Source: Alitta virens (lineage: Eukaryota > Annelida > Polychaeta > Phyllodocida > Nereididae). Taken from it: a DNA stretch of 64,000 bases. Of the stretch, positions 1 through 13,588 are shown one piece after another. Both the position numbers and the translations under genes were made by a program. The stretch is taken from positions 15,200,215 through 15,264,214 of the forward strand of contig OW028574.1 in NCBI GenBank assembly GCA_932294295.1, read 5' to 3'. Every line of letters starts with the position of its first letter. The stretch's first letter is position 1. The notes beneath the pieces are model-generated. The model searched no databases. It was not told the DNA's origin and worked only from the letters and a program-made list of their open reading frames with translations.

Positions 1-3000
1 TTCTGCATCCGCATTCCATTTTGGTACGGATAAGCACCAGGAGGTGGCATCCCCATGTTGGGCTGGCCGACCGATGACCCGTTAGGGCCGTGGGGCATAC
101 TCATTCCGTTAGAGCCATTGTTCACATGTGCCACAGGACCAGGGTGAGCAAATTGTCCCATGTTGCTGTTAATATTCACATTGTTACCCCACATGTAGTT
201 GTTGTCCACTTCCTGACCCGGTCTCATGGGTGCTAATTCCGTAAAGGTATCCTGTGCGCCAGTTCCCATAAAATCAAATAATTCCTGCATGACATTCCCA
301 GATTCGGGGAATGACGATGTCAGTAGGTCTGCACATAAGCTTCCCTGCAAAGAATAGACACTTTGAGTCACGTCTGTTTAAATAATAAATTCTGTTGTTC
401 AGTGGTAAATCAGTAATATATATATAATGTTTAGTTTTATGGAGTATTCTGGTAGTTGCTACTGGACTATTTTTGAAACAAATAGACGATGACACTAGTT
501 CAAGCTTATGTTTGTTTCTATTCATGAAATACTAACTATCAGTTACACTGTATTGAAACTAAGGCATGCTTAAACACCACAAGTACCTGAGAGGTGTTGA
601 TGTGCATCTGTGTATGATGTTGCGGAGCTTGTAGCTGCTGCGGAGGCTGCTGGTGATGATGATGATGATGATGATGGTTGTTGTGTCGCATCCCGGGATG
701 TTGGTGGTGGTGATGATTATTGACCTGCATGTTGGGCTGAAAGAAGTTTGGCGAGGCGGGTACGATGACACGCCCTTCACCCTCCATTGCCAGACCAGCT
801 GGTTGGTGAGGGGGGGCGCTGTTGTTCGAGATGTTGTTGTGAGGCATCGGAAGTGGTCCTTCCATTCCTGGGGGTCGGATGCCAGAGAACCATAATTCTC
901 CACTAACAAGGGCTTGCCGCAAACGCACAAGATTTTTCTGAAATGTACAAGCAATATAAGGTTGGATAAGAAATATTTCATTCAGTTGCAAAATAATTCA
1001 CTGAAACCTCTTGCAGTTTTTTTGTCTAGCAGTCCAGAAGTGAAGTCAACACCTTTCAAACCATGTTTATAAACTAAGCAGATCAGAATTTTTAAAGCTA
1101 TTTCATAGGCCGAGAGTTTAGAGTCAAACACAAAATGCAAGGTAATTTGGTGACCTGTTGGTAGCACGTGTATTAGCAATTATTACAATACATCCAATAT
1201 TTAATCAATACATTATACAACGTATATTATTCCATAGATTGCATTTATAATTATCATGATTATCTATTGCACAATGAGAATAATTACACAACAATATGTA
1301 AAGGTCAAGCACTGCCCACATAATCAATCTAAAGACTCAAAACAATTTCAATCACTGAATTTAACTACTATATCTACTCACGTCAATGAAGGTTACTAAA
1401 TAAGGCTGCTTTGGGGCTTTCAATTCCTTAAGCAATTGTTCAAGAAAGTCTGAAGTGCTCCGCTTGCCATCCTGCAATGGAAATTCAGTGAAATAATTAA
1501 ATCAGAAACTCAAAATGTATCATTTTGTCCACAAAGACAATGGAAGAGACAGTGAACATGTGACAGTGAAATGCTTACGATGAGATCTTGAACGAGTATT
1601 TTAGCACACTGTTTCTTCTTTTCTGTCAAGCAGACTGTAAGCTGCATGCACATGCTGAGAAACTTGTGACATTTTTCCAAGTCTTCCTCAGGGTTTATCA
1701 TCTGCTGAAGAAACAAATGTAACTCTTAGCTTGCATCACATGTATATCAGGAAAGATTCAGTCAACTCAGTCTACACAATCAAAAGAATTAATCTGAATA
1801 AATAAAGCCATCAAAAAATTTTACTACTTAGAAAGTTTAAATTAAAAAACAGTTCTACACTGTACACAAGCTTAAAGAAATTTGCTCAAGTTGCAGAATC
1901 TGTTACATTTTGTGCACTATTAGATTTTAATTTTCCGATGTCCAAACAACTTTTACTAAATCTACCCTCCTTTTATGTCACCTTTGTCCTAATGTCCTTG
2001 TCCTCTGTAATATCATTTCATCTTTAAAAACTATAAATTTGTCTCTGCATTTTAGAACCAAACACCAAGAACATCAGATATCTTACCTTTTGCCTCCTGT
2101 TTGGCACATACGTGCTGGTTGGTTGATGATGCGAATGATGATGGTACGGAGGCAAGTGAGGGGAGTTCCCCACATAGGGCGGAGGGGGATTCCCCCAATG
2201 GTTTCCGTTCCCATTGCTTCCACTCGGTCGGTGACCATTTCCGTTTTTGATTGAGTGAAATCCTGGTACAGGAGGTTCACCAACTAAAGAGTACACTGAA
2301 ATGAAAATCAAACTTTGAATAATACCTAGTGCAAATTCAGTTGTGCACACAAATTTACAGATTCAGACAAGCTCAATAAAAATTTCAAAGTATGAATATC
2401 AAAACTAAATCAGTCGTATAAGACCCAATAGTTGTGAACAGTTTTGTGACTTATTAAGACCAAACTACACCTATAGCTCCAATTCAATTGAGAGAGCAAA
2501 TTCGAAGCAGCTATAATTATATTTTGGAGCATGAAATCTTCCACATTCCAAAGAATACTTAATACTACTGTATAGCACTCATGCTAGCCTACTTTAAAAA
2601 TAATAGTATCTTGTTAAAAACTATGCGGAATACAACACTAGTTAAATAACACAGAACTTCCTATCAGAAATTCACAGTAGGCAGTTCAGAAACATTTCTT
2701 GTAGTCATCCACTACATGTCAGTTCCATACACAGCTGACCTCACCACAACCTCACCTCACAGTCAATGACCAATCAGGCCATGCAATGACCATTATGATG
2801 CAACATTGCATAACAACTGGCCTTCAGTAACCTTGAGTCATTATTGGTATTAGTGTGCCATTAATACACGTTTGTGAGGTCAAGCATTTTCCAGCAAACA
2901 ACACTATTAGTAGTATTAAGTACTATAACCATGGTCACATACATATAATCATTCTTCGCAATATCTTGGCTCCCAGAAATGTCATAAATATGCAATATGA

Positions 3001-6000
3001 TATACATGCTCAGTAAACGTATGGCAGTCATATTTGCCAGCGACAATTTTAATACGTACAAAGACTAATACAAAAACATAATAAGAACCACATAATAACG
3101 TACCTGTACTCCTGTTCCGTAAAAATAAGATCAGTCGAGCAATAAGGGAGATGTATTCATGCTGTAAAGAAGAACAAAGAACACTGAAATTCCTGATAGG
3201 AGATGATTCATCATTGTTGTTGGAATATCAATGATACCATTACATTGATGAGCTGACTTAACCTAAAGTAACATAGCACTTCAGTGAAATTAACAATTCC
3301 ATTTGTAGCACTAGCTCAAGATTGACAGCAGCCCTGCATACTTTTAAAACAATGACTATTTAACACTAACATCATAATTAGCACCATGTTGCACCCTATC
3401 TGACGTGAGAAGAGCTCCCCAAAGCTATTAATATTGTAGCACCTATATGACATTTAACATTTCCATTTTCCAGACCAATTCCAATATGTTTAGGATTTTG
3501 TAAGTGACAGAGATTATAGAAGTCAAATTTATAGAAGTTGTCAAAATAGGCCTAAGTTAAATATTATGAACAATATGTGTAATTTTCTTTATTTATTTAT
3601 TCCTTTCTTTCGTAATGGTTCCATTTTTATTTTCTCAATTTCTTCGGTGTACAGTCAGTGTACACTATCTAACTAGCTTTGCTTTTAAATGAAGGCACTA
3701 GGCAATGAATCTCATGCTCCTTTATCATTAATAGCCTAAAATGAGCATGCAATAATAATACATTTCTTTGCAAAACCCTGCAAAATAAAATATATATATT
3801 TTGTCTTAAGGATAGCCATCTGGTTAAGTTTTAAGTTCAGCTGTTATACCTCAAGAAAAACTATTCAAGCACACACAAAAACTGGCTTTTTGGGCATTAT
3901 TTTCCACAGTATGACTACAAACAAGGGCTGACTAACCATGTGCATAGTCAATGCATGGTCATATGTGATGCCCCAATAACCATGGTACAGAGCACTTGCA
4001 CTCCAACCAACCCCTGAGAAACCCTTCTAAGAAACCCCACCAAGGAACCCTACATTGGAACCCTACAAGACAGGTGAACATGACTAAGGGGGTGTGTGGG
4101 GCAATGGTATGGGGTCTGTGAGTTGCACCAAATGCAGATGCTTGCAGCTCAACAACCTCCTAATTCCCTTTTAACTTTTTGTTTGGCTGGTTAGAGACAA
4201 GAAGACCAAAGCATCATCAATGCCTGGGACAATGGGCATTGTTGTGATGGGCACAATTAGCCCAGCCCCTACAAGTTGACTTCTTCACTCATGGAATCTG
4301 CCAAGGCCCCCCTAGGGCCCCATTGCCCCACCCTCCCCGAGGGCATCTGCTGGGGACTTCAAAGGGCATCATGCTGTATACAGAGCCCTCTATTACCCCA
4401 TGTATTTGCATGTCAGGCAGGTACATGATACAGACCACAGCACAAAAGACTTTTCCTGACTTCTCTTTAATGCCAATCCAACAATTGCCAGGTCCTGCTT
4501 TAGTTCTGTTTATTATGAAAGCCAGCTACATCTTTATGACATGCTAACAGCACAGGTCAAAAGTTACACTGGTCACTCACTGACCACTGCTGATCGACCT
4601 CCTGATACCAAAGGCCAAACAAGTGATTAATGAGTCAAAATCTTAGGCTTGGCTTTCAGCATGATTGCTTCTCAATGTATATACATTGTATGTATATCCC
4701 ATAATAGCTATCCTCTATATAATAACCATGCTCTGCTCAAGGCTAGATGCAGTTACACTGGGCCAGATATTACTCACAACAGGTATTTAAGTACTTCTTT
4801 TCAGGAGAAACACATTAATGGATATGATAACTCAATGGTGCCTAGTGTTCAGTGTCTATGTTGAGGCATGACTAATCCCACACATAACAATGCCAATCAT
4901 TATGCACTACCCATTTTGTTCTTCACTTGGTTTTAATTATCAGCCATAAAGAGTCACAAGAACTTGCTCTAGAGAGAGAAAAAGTAACAAGCCTACATGG
5001 GGCACTATGAGTGTAGCACAAGAAAAGACAATAAGATGACGTCACTACATAATTGTTACATGCTTGAAGTCACAGAATAGTTGACGTCATCAAACAATAG
5101 TTATTTGCGACAGTGGCAGTGAATTCTTGTGGTACTTTCTCTCTCCATTCTAAGTCAGTTACTTACTTTAGATTGCGCTTTGTTGAAGACGTGCACTTCA
5201 AGTTCCTCGCTACTTTTGGTGACCGCAGACGTCGAGGCCGACTCCGACCGGGCGTCTTGACTGAAAATCAAATTTAGAATATTATTCGAGATAATACCTA
5301 AACAATATTGCATTCATTCATTTACACATCATAATGTCAACTTTTCAATGTCCTTCCTTTGTATCAGATTGTGTTGGTTTCTTCTGTCAATTGTCTGTAA
5401 TTTTGTGATCAAGGAGTTAACCGAAAAAAAAATAGTATGCTAGAAACTCGCTATGTTTAGTTCAGATATTGTCCAGTCATGTAACATCATCTACCTTTTC
5501 CTTGAAAATTGCTGTCAAAGTGGTGGGTGGGTTAGGGCTTTACGTCATGATATATCATGATGTATTTCTGCACCTATTATTGGGCTAATTAGGACAGGCA
5601 GAAAAACGAGAAAATTGCTGTCAAAAGACAGCAGAGTGACGTACATGTATAATATACATTAACTTGATATACATGTACAGATTATAACAGGCTGTTGACT
5701 CGAGCAGTGTTCCCAAAAACAATTACTTTCTAGATTCTCTCAGTGGAAAATAAGAGGGATTCAATTATTCAATAATTGTTTCTAACTGCAACATCATTAT
5801 CTGACAATGTAGCCATTGAACTTGGCCATCTTGATCATCCCAATATAACTGTATTTCATAATTCATTGGAATAATGAATGTACATCACATGCAATATATC
5901 CCTTTATAATATATGTACACACCCAACAATTTCAGCCTTTTTCAGGTTTGATTACATGCATGATCAATGTAACCTTGCACATATATAACAGTCAATTACA

Positions 6001-8692
6001 CAATGGTATTGAAACAGTTTTGTTTTCCATTTTCATGTTTAATACTAAACGACAATATTAATTACAGTTATGACTGTAATATATGATTTTCTGGTCCTGT
6101 ACCGTAAACATGATAAATTATGTAAGTTAGTGTTTAATTCAAGGCTTTTCAGTATGTTGCAAATTCAAAGTGTGCAACTACTGTTTGCCCCACTGTATTA
6201 TAATAATGGTAGACTTTCTGAATACACCATTTCCTTATTGATACACCACTGAACTATGCTGATCAGGTAGGGCAGAGCATGACAGGTATGTTAACTGGAG
6301 GCCACTGAGCATGCCGCACAACGTGTCCATTCATGATCAAAATGACCACTCAGTGTCCACCACTGGTCACTCGTGCTTATTGACTGGAACTGCTAACCTA
6401 TCATCACTTTGTGGGTGACCTATATGTGGTCAATAAGTTCATGGTCACTCTCTGACATCTTCCAAATTATACACATAGCAAGCCATACAGCCCATATAGT
6501 CTATGAATGGCTTCCCATAGAGTGTCAGTGAAGGGCAATTTACTAGATTATGGGTTACATTTAAGAATGTTACAAAGAAACGTTGGTAAAAAAGTATGAA
6601 AACTACTCGTTTTCTTTTTTTTTTGCACAACTTGACAAAAGTTATACAATATGTAATGGTTTCTAGAATAAATCAGTAGCGTTAGCTAGCTGATTATTCC
6701 TCATAGTACAACCATGGTGTCACTAGAGACATCACTTATTTGACTGATTTAGTTTTGATATTCTGGTGACTCATGGTATAACATGTCACTTTTGTCGAAT
6801 ATAGGTAAACCATAATATCACATTGATTAGGCATACAACTGACAGCTCAATCAAAATACAACTTATACGGTTAAGTTTAAAGGTATGGAGTTAATGTTAA
6901 ACCAGGTGTGAAAAGTTTCTGGAGATTTAAAAAAAAGCGATCAATAGAGAATCTATATATAATATAATAATCTTCACACGATGAGTTAAAATCAAAGAAT
7001 TCATGAATGTCATTCGTGCACCATGAAATACAGAAAGGTACGTAAGCAATACTATTGCAGTACATATTATAGTACAGATGTATAATAATAACATGTAGAA
7101 GACCAGGAAACTTAGAAGGTATGTAAGCCATGTGACTCACACTGAGACCACTACAGTCACACATAACTATGTCAGTGACCTTGGTCTGACATCTGGGTCA
7201 GATAATCAGACATGTGCATGCATATCAATACTTATGGCATACATTCAGTAATACACATGCATCATAAACAGCACATAATCAGTGTTGCACTTCATGTCTA
7301 TTTAATGAACAACATGCTCATACTTAAGTATTAGACATGTAGTGAAATTAAGAGCTTCAAATGGTCACTCTCAGTACACATCCATTATGTATACAACTTA
7401 CAAATTGTGAACTAATGTAGTTTGAAAAAAGATTGTGTACTGGTTTAATAGGTTACTGCAAGTTTGCAGTTACCTTTTCAATATGATAGACGATGAATAG
7501 CATTGAATAGAAGGCCCTTTTACTTAAACTCTTTGTCATTGCAGGTTCAAAATTTCTACTAGGTTCAGCTAATTTCTATATCCATGGACGTATTAGAAAT
7601 ACGTCCATTCCATAAGTATGATGTAAAATTTACATGTATTTTACACCATTTTTTAAGAAAGTTCATTTTAAATCATCTGACAGTTTACACCAGATATAGA
7701 TCTGATAATAGGTCCAGCTAGTCATTGTACTATTTTGAAAGGAATTAAAGTTCCATTTTAAATAACTTTAATCACCTGTGACATTTCACAAGTACACAAT
7801 CTAATACATAGATCATTTCGTTGTCACTGTAAATTATTGTCCAATATCAATAGCTAATTTCTGTACCTATTCATCTAATTGCACTATTACAATGATTTAC
7901 TAAGAAGTTCCATTTAAATCATCTGTCGTCATATGACATTTTATACCAATTGATATATTACCAATTGATAAAGCTTCTATGCATAACATCAGAAGATCTA
8001 CACTTGGGTGGCGACCTCAGGAGAACTGAAGCCACTAAGCTCTCAGAAGTATGTGGATTGCGTAACAGCTCATTGTGTATTGTGAAGTGCAATTAGAAGG
8101 CCAGGAGCAATGCCACTTGTACGACCCACTGGCCTGATCATGACCTGAAGATCTTACACATCTGATTTGGCCCTCTGCCCACCTGCCTTTAACCTATGTT
8201 GAGCCCTAAAAATCAACTGGAACGGGAGTAGAGTAGAACAAATATACACAGCAAAGCCCAACTGCTGAGATGGGGCTGCTAGCTATGCCAGCGTATTTCC
8301 TGTTACGAGTGACTCGCGATTCAGCGTTTATTCCACAGCAATCTAGCCTTTAATTTATACACCTCTATTAAAGATATGGTTATTATTAACGTTTTACATC
8401 AAGTGTTGATGATTTTAGATAAGCATCTCGAATGATAAGTAATAATAACGCCGAACGAACACTCGATCATTTTGTTTCAGAAATAGCAGCGCAGATTTGT
8501 TTACGACTGACAGGCCGAGCAGGATCGAAAGTTAGCGGCTGTTTTCTCCCGATAAAACGCTTAACCGACCTCAAATTTGATATTGTCGGATAGCCAAGAC
8601 TTTAATTAACAAATTACAACCAATACTCACATTTGTTCAATCACTTTCTGTCGGTACGAAGGGCTTTTCCAGGACACCTCTTCTTCGCCCAT
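1..8692 (-). CDS. KIX + TAFH (NHR1) domain transcriptional co-regulator, MED15-like N-terminus, 3' end outside window
   Basis: Eight exons on the minus strand: 8631-8692, 5167-5260, 3104-3161, 2087-2295, 1579-1704, 1382-1471, 587-937 and 344 to beyond position 1. All junctions are GT..AG and the phases join without a stop, giving 444 residues before the window edge. Residues 5-71 match the KIX domain of Mediator subunit MED15 (WKSPSYRQKVIEQIQDA, then TKSSEELEVHVFNKAQSK, then HEYISLIARLILFLRNR). Residues about 148-228 match the TAFH/NHR1 domain of TAF4 and ETO/MTG proteins (KCHKFLSMCMQL, LVQDLIDGK, LKELKAPKQPYLVTFI, LVRLRQAL). A linker rich in Gly, Asn, Pro and His separates them. After TAFH come His, Gln, Asn, Met and Pro-rich stretches typical of activation domains, including a run of eight histidines from a GAT repeat. 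The start ATG at 8692 precedes the KIX directly. KIX binds activation domains and TAFH binds hydrophobic peptide motifs, so a nuclear co-activator or adaptor is inferred. True MED15 proteins known to me lack TAFH, so I give no symbol. Confidence 0.85.
3162..8630 (-). other. Long introns of the KIX-TAFH gene
   Basis: Introns 3162-5166 and 5261-8630 hold no recognisable coding sequence. The stretch about 4000-4640 is richer in G and C and carries degenerate short direct repeats with GGAACCCTAC-like units near 4010-4070. From 7655 to 7950 there are three degenerate copies of a unit containing AAGTTCCATTTTAAATCATC, starting near 7655, 7742 and 7901. The remainder looks like ordinary AT-rich intron. 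Confidence 0.5.
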
Positions 8693-10731
8693 ATTTGTGT
8701 GGTATCATGGTAATATCGCTCAACAGACTGTGGGTGGCGCCTAGCGGCAAGCTGGAGAACTGACGAATGAAGCAGTTTTTAGCGCGCTTCGGAGATCATT
8801 TAGGGACACGGCCAGGGGGGTCATCCAGCGGTCACCAGTGTTTGAGAAAGACCCAGGCTGCAGAATCGCCCAGGAAACAACATTACAAGTCAGGGGTGCC
8901 TTCTTTTACATACAGCAGACCTTTCTCAGAGACATTTAAATGGCAATTTAGCCCTTCTGTTAGCCTCATCCATTCGATGTTTATTGCTTTTTATGACTGT
9001 GTTTATTTTCAATCTATGAATTTCAATTCCCCATCGCATGCATGCCATAATCAATGTCAGTCATCACCCAAAATTAAAATTACTGCTGTCATTTTTAATA
9101 GGCATAGTTATTTTTTATGAATAATTTAATCATGGTTTGCATTCCTTTGAAGAAAAAGAGGTTTGGAAGTACAAGTACTTTTTTTAATTTTAGCATTTAC
9201 CAGATAGGTGTCATTTAAATTGAATTTTAAGATCTATTCATATATCTATAGGTACATGCAGCAGCACGTTGGTAAAATAATGGGTGCGGGCTATTATGCT
9301 TTGTGAACACAAAAAAGTACAATGTCTGTTGAGTTTAAACCCATCAAGGCATGCATCCGTTTGAACTTGAACTTTTGGCCATGTAACCAAATCATTCATT
9401 CTGCTCAATTTCCAGCATGCTCAGAGGACTGAAAATGGTCCATTAATTTTCTCGCCTAATAAGCAGACTGGTGGCGTGTTAATGCAACTACCTGTCTGTA
9501 CGCTCTATTAGCTCCAGGCACATACTTTACCTTTTTACCTTTTTTTGAAAGGCTATTTTTGGATAAAAAGGGTAACAAAGGGGCCACTTGGGTGCCTCGG
9601 AACAGGTGTAGGGTGACCTTTACTCTTTTTCAAATTATGTTCAAAAACCTCAACGGTTATGGCGTTATGAGCGAAACGCGGGTAACACACATGAGGCATG
9701 GATTTGGCCTGGCAGGTAACCCTAGGCCTTGACCTATCCCTCAGAAATCGGCCGCGCTAGACCTAGTTCCTCGTGAACCCTGTGTGGCCTTTAGGCAGCC
9801 AATCAGCGCCCTGTGGGCTCTCACGTGACCTCGATCCTGCATGTGCAGAGTTCAATGAACGGCCCTGCACTCTGGATGGCCCAGCGAATATCACTTGAAT
9901 GCCCATGCAGAACTCTGAGAGCTCTAGAATTCTTTTTATCGAAGCATTGGCATCATTGACCTACCATTCTAAGCAAACAATGGCATACCTGCCTGCAAGA
10001 TCAGACCTATGTCCCAATTTATCAACGCCCTCAGCTATAGACCTTTGGAAGATTATCAAAGAAAGGTCTTTGTTGGGAAATTGGAACAAATGCCCTCTTT
10101 TGTTATACGGCAAGATATTAAAAAACGATGGGAATGCAACATAATTTCAAAAACACAACACCAAGCCTAAACTTTTTAATAGAAGTATTTCAGTATTTTA
10201 ATAGTTGAGCACTATATCCATATTTTCAATGCGTTCAATAGGCCTACGCTCAGAACTACACAAATCAATCTTACATACATATTACGTAAATGTATGTGAC
10301 AATCTAATCAAATTAAAAAAATTTTTTGCAAATTGGATTTGTTGGCAGCATACACATACTTTCATTCTGAACAGTGGTTGCCAATATGAACTTTTAAATT
10401 TTGGGTAAAATATAATTAATTAATTTTCATCTAAGTTCCATTTGTACTGTACACAGGAAGTGTATAAATAGTAGGTAATACTACTGTTGAAATTCTTAAA
10501 TTGAGAAAATGTTATGCATAACATTTATCAACCAGCGCAAAGCTCTATCGAATTTTGTGTACGATTTAGTTTTGACAACTACAATGTAACAAAAAGCTAG
10601 AAATTGGAATGCATGAACAAACTGCATTATAACATCAACTTAAAAAACTTTCATTCCATTGTTCATTTACAAATGTCCTTGCATATATCATTATTCATTC
10701 AAACTGAAAAAAAGTCCCTTCAAAGAAAGTG
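8693..10731. other. Intergenic: 5' flank of the KIX-TAFH gene, with a CCAAT/E-box cluster
   Basis: No gene is supported here. From 9790 to 9840 there is a compact, more GC-rich cluster with a CCAAT box (CAGCCAATCAGCGC, about 9798) and an E-box (CTCACGTGACC, about 9822). This looks like a promoter or a transposon-borne promoter, but no exon could be attached to it. Other open frames in the stretch show no domain or splice support. Confidence 0.4.
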
Positions 10732-12838
10732 TTATCTTCGGTGTTCTTTTATTTTCTTAAATTCCTCAAGTGCAGCTTTCTTGTTTTCTTCCATATCTAC
10801 TTCATGCAGGAACAAGAACACGTGGGTAAAGAGCTGATAGAGGGCATTCCTGTAGGTGGCGCCAGGGGTAGGTGGAAGGACACTCTGGTATCCAAGAGTG
10901 AAGGATTCTGGGAAGTCAGTGGAAGGAGGTGCCTCCATCTCATGGTCACCGAAGTAACACTGAGGGTCAAATGTCACTGCAACAGAACGCATCAAGTTGC
11001 TTCAAAGCCATTCAAGTATTGAAAAGCAAACAGTAGGGGGGGGGGGGGGGTAGATAAGATAGTCGTTGCTCATCTTAGCAGATGTTACGATGTACTACAG
11101 GTGCATGTTTTCACATGAAATTTGAAAAAAAGTGAATTTATTGATGAACTATATAGATTAAGTCTAGCAAGTAGTAGATCCAGGCCTATGTATTCTATAA
11201 CAAACATGTTCGAAAACTTTAGTTGCAAATTTGGGGTCCCCTAATTATGTTATATCATATTACTCAAATATTTTGTGTTATGTTATGTTATACCAAACCT
11301 TACTATCTCATCATTACACCTGCCTCTGGCAGTTGGTCATATACATATAAACTGGCTACATTTCAGATCAGCAGCATTGAGATTCAGATCTATCTAGACC
11401 TGAATGCTAGCTAGATTAAAACTTCAACTTAAACTTTAATCCAATCATCTGCAATATGGAGACTTAATTCTACATACCCGGGGTACCATTAACTTGTCCC
11501 ACATTTATATCGAAGAGATCACCATGAAGTAGGCTTGGTTTTGAAACTCTGTCTTTAAACAGCCTCCCTAGTTCTCTCTGGATGCAAGCCCACATCTCTG
11601 CCATGTCCTTGTCATTGTGCTGTGAGGAAAAAAAAACAACAACCAAAAAACTAGCTATTATGTTTGAAAAATTAGAAAATGTATTTTCCGCTATTCATAA
11701 TTTAGCTAATATATACTCCATAATTACCTTTTCTCTTATTCCTTCAAATGTAGGATTAAGTAAATGTCTGGAAAAATAACTCTGAAATAAACAATTGTAA
11801 ACTTGGTTACTTGGTTGGCAACCAAGTAACTCAGTTTACAAGCCAGCAAGTAAGGAACCAACAAACCAACTACAGTTACATAAAAGCGAAATTGTACAGA
11901 TTTTGACTTAGAAAAAATCAGAGTTTAGTGTCATTCAAAAGTTTGCCCGCTACCCCTAGGTCGTTGCTCATATAATTCATATACAATTAGTCACTCACCA
12001 GCCAATCCGTTTCCCATGAATTACCATTGACATGGAAGAATGGGCCTAAGTAGTGGTCAACGGGGAAGCCAAATTCCTTGACCACTGACCCTGGACTCTC
12101 TTCGGCTGGCTTGTGATGCACTGAAGACAGTTGTGATTCTTCTTTTTCAAGAAGTGTAAGGTTGTGCTTATGCATTCTGTAAAATCAAGAAAATCTCTTG
12201 TTGGAATATATATATTAATGTTAAGCTGCATTTGGCTGGTCTAAAAGTTGAATGCTGTGGCCACTCTTTGTGAGCCGATTCTTATAGGGAAGTTGTTAGA
12301 CTTGGTAATGGTAATACCTTGTTGTTCATGACCATATGGTGTGGACACTAAGCTCATCATTACGAATGATCCATATACAGCTGTAGTGCTCAGCCAGTTG
12401 TACCAGCTGACCAGTGGCAATCAAATACAAAACTATTATACTATCAGAAAGAAAAAAATTAGCTTTCAGATCTTTTTAAATACCTCCACATTGAAACTTG
12501 CACGAAGAAGATTGTCTTAATATTGAGGTTCTATGTATTTAATTATACTCACTGGGCTATTTGTTGGCCCATTAATCGCCAGGTGGCGTCATCGTCTGCT
12601 TGCTTGAGGTCTGCCAGGGCTTCTATCACCAAAACAGTGCCCGAGGTACCATAATGAAGACACTGCAAACAGACAATGCATAATTACAGAAGCACACCAA
12701 CCTGAACTAAATGTAACAATCATTTTCATCCATCATACTTACTTCTATTGGTTTTGGAGTCCTGATAGAGTTGGTTGCCAAAATTGCTTTTAAGCTATCA
12801 AATTCACACCGAAACATTGGTCTGGCCTGCAGAAAATA

Positions 12839-12888
<50 letters not shown>

Positions 12889-13577
12889 GGGCAATGTCAG
12901 TCAGGCAGATAGTCAATCCGCAAGATTCTTAATGAAATTTTAGTTAAAAAGGAACATGATATGACAATACAATTTTCATCAGTATGATTTCATCAACTAC
13001 AGTTAGTTCATAAAATATGGTCGACTCTAGACAGCTGTATCAACTATTCCTGGCTGTAGTTGTAACTAGCTATAGCCAGCTGCTTATGTCTACTCCTAGC
13101 TTATAAATAGTCGACTTATACAGGTCTACCACTGAAAAAATAAACATTGGTAAATGTAAGAAATGAATCTAATATATCAAATATTTACAATTACATCTTT
13201 TCAACATTTCAATAGGAAATGACAAATATGGGCATCAATCAATCAATCAACCTTTCCACCAGATGGTGCTGCATGTACTGTTAGATTCGGTTTTGATAAC
13301 ATGAGCTGTGGGCACCAGGCTAGGTTTGAGTAGCCAGCTATAGTTCCATTTAGTGGCAGGTAATAAATGTATGTGTTTAGCTCTGATGATTGTGTTACTG
13401 TTTACATCAAGTTACTCTTACATCCGGGGTGTTGTTGTACTTGACGAACACTTGACCATTGTCAGTATTGCAAATGAAAGCCTGTCCAGCGTTGACAATT
13501 CCCCCACTGACTTGCTTCACAATCTCAAAGTTTTGCGTTTTAAGACCGTTCTTCACAGCTTCCTCTACTTCTTCCAT
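10732..13577 (-). CDS. FN3K: Fructosamine-3-kinase / ketosamine-3-kinase family protein
   Basis: Six coding exons on the minus strand: 13422-13577, 12743-12826, 12553-12662, 11999-12176, 11478-11619 and 10732-10976. Junctions are GT..AG, phases join, and the sum is 304 residues, close to the usual 309. The family phosphorylates sugar-lysine adducts (Amadori products) so that they fall off proteins, a cytosolic repair reaction. Matches to FN3K/FN3KRP include the N-terminal SGG and VFVKYN (ATP-binding lysine strand), ARPMFRCEFDSLKAIL, the GTSGTVLVIEAL hinge, DKFGF-like KEFGF, LLHGDLFDINVG (catalytic loop HGD) and VTFDPQCYFGDHEME (the metal-binding DP). The family's LLHGDLWSGN is changed to LLHGDLFDIN. 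About 20 residues normally found after the DDW motif (here TDWL) are missing. An acceptor at 13588 just before the ATG implies an additional 5' untranslated exon upstream. Confidence 0.88.
11302..11390 (+). repeat. SINE body fragment (family B) inside FN3K intron 5
   Basis: The stretch with CTGCCTCTGGCAGTTGGTCA followed by an AGCAGCATTGAGATTC-like end closely resembles 53575-53655 (CTGCCTCTGGCAGCTGGTCA and AGTAGCATTGAGACAT). It looks like a dispersed copy of the same SINE body, without a tRNA-like head. Confidence 0.55.
12841..12888. repeat. (CAAT)n microsatellite
   Basis: About 12 uninterrupted CAAT units in the intron between FN3K exons 1 and 2, directly upstream of the exon 2 acceptor on the minus strand. 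Confidence 0.95.
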
Positions 13578-13588
13578 GATGAGGAACT

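Noticed and set aside
653..895. Plus-strand frame with a run of methionines and valines
   Set aside because: It is the antisense reading of the His-coding GAT repeat in exon 7 of the KIX-TAFH gene.
8767..9120. 117-codon plus-strand frame upstream of the KIX-TAFH gene
   Set aside because: No recognisable domain, no splice signals and a composition like the flanking DNA.
12840..13250. CRISPR-like array from CAAT and TCAATCAATCAA repeats
   Set aside because: Simple tetranucleotide microsatellites without spacers, in an animal genome.
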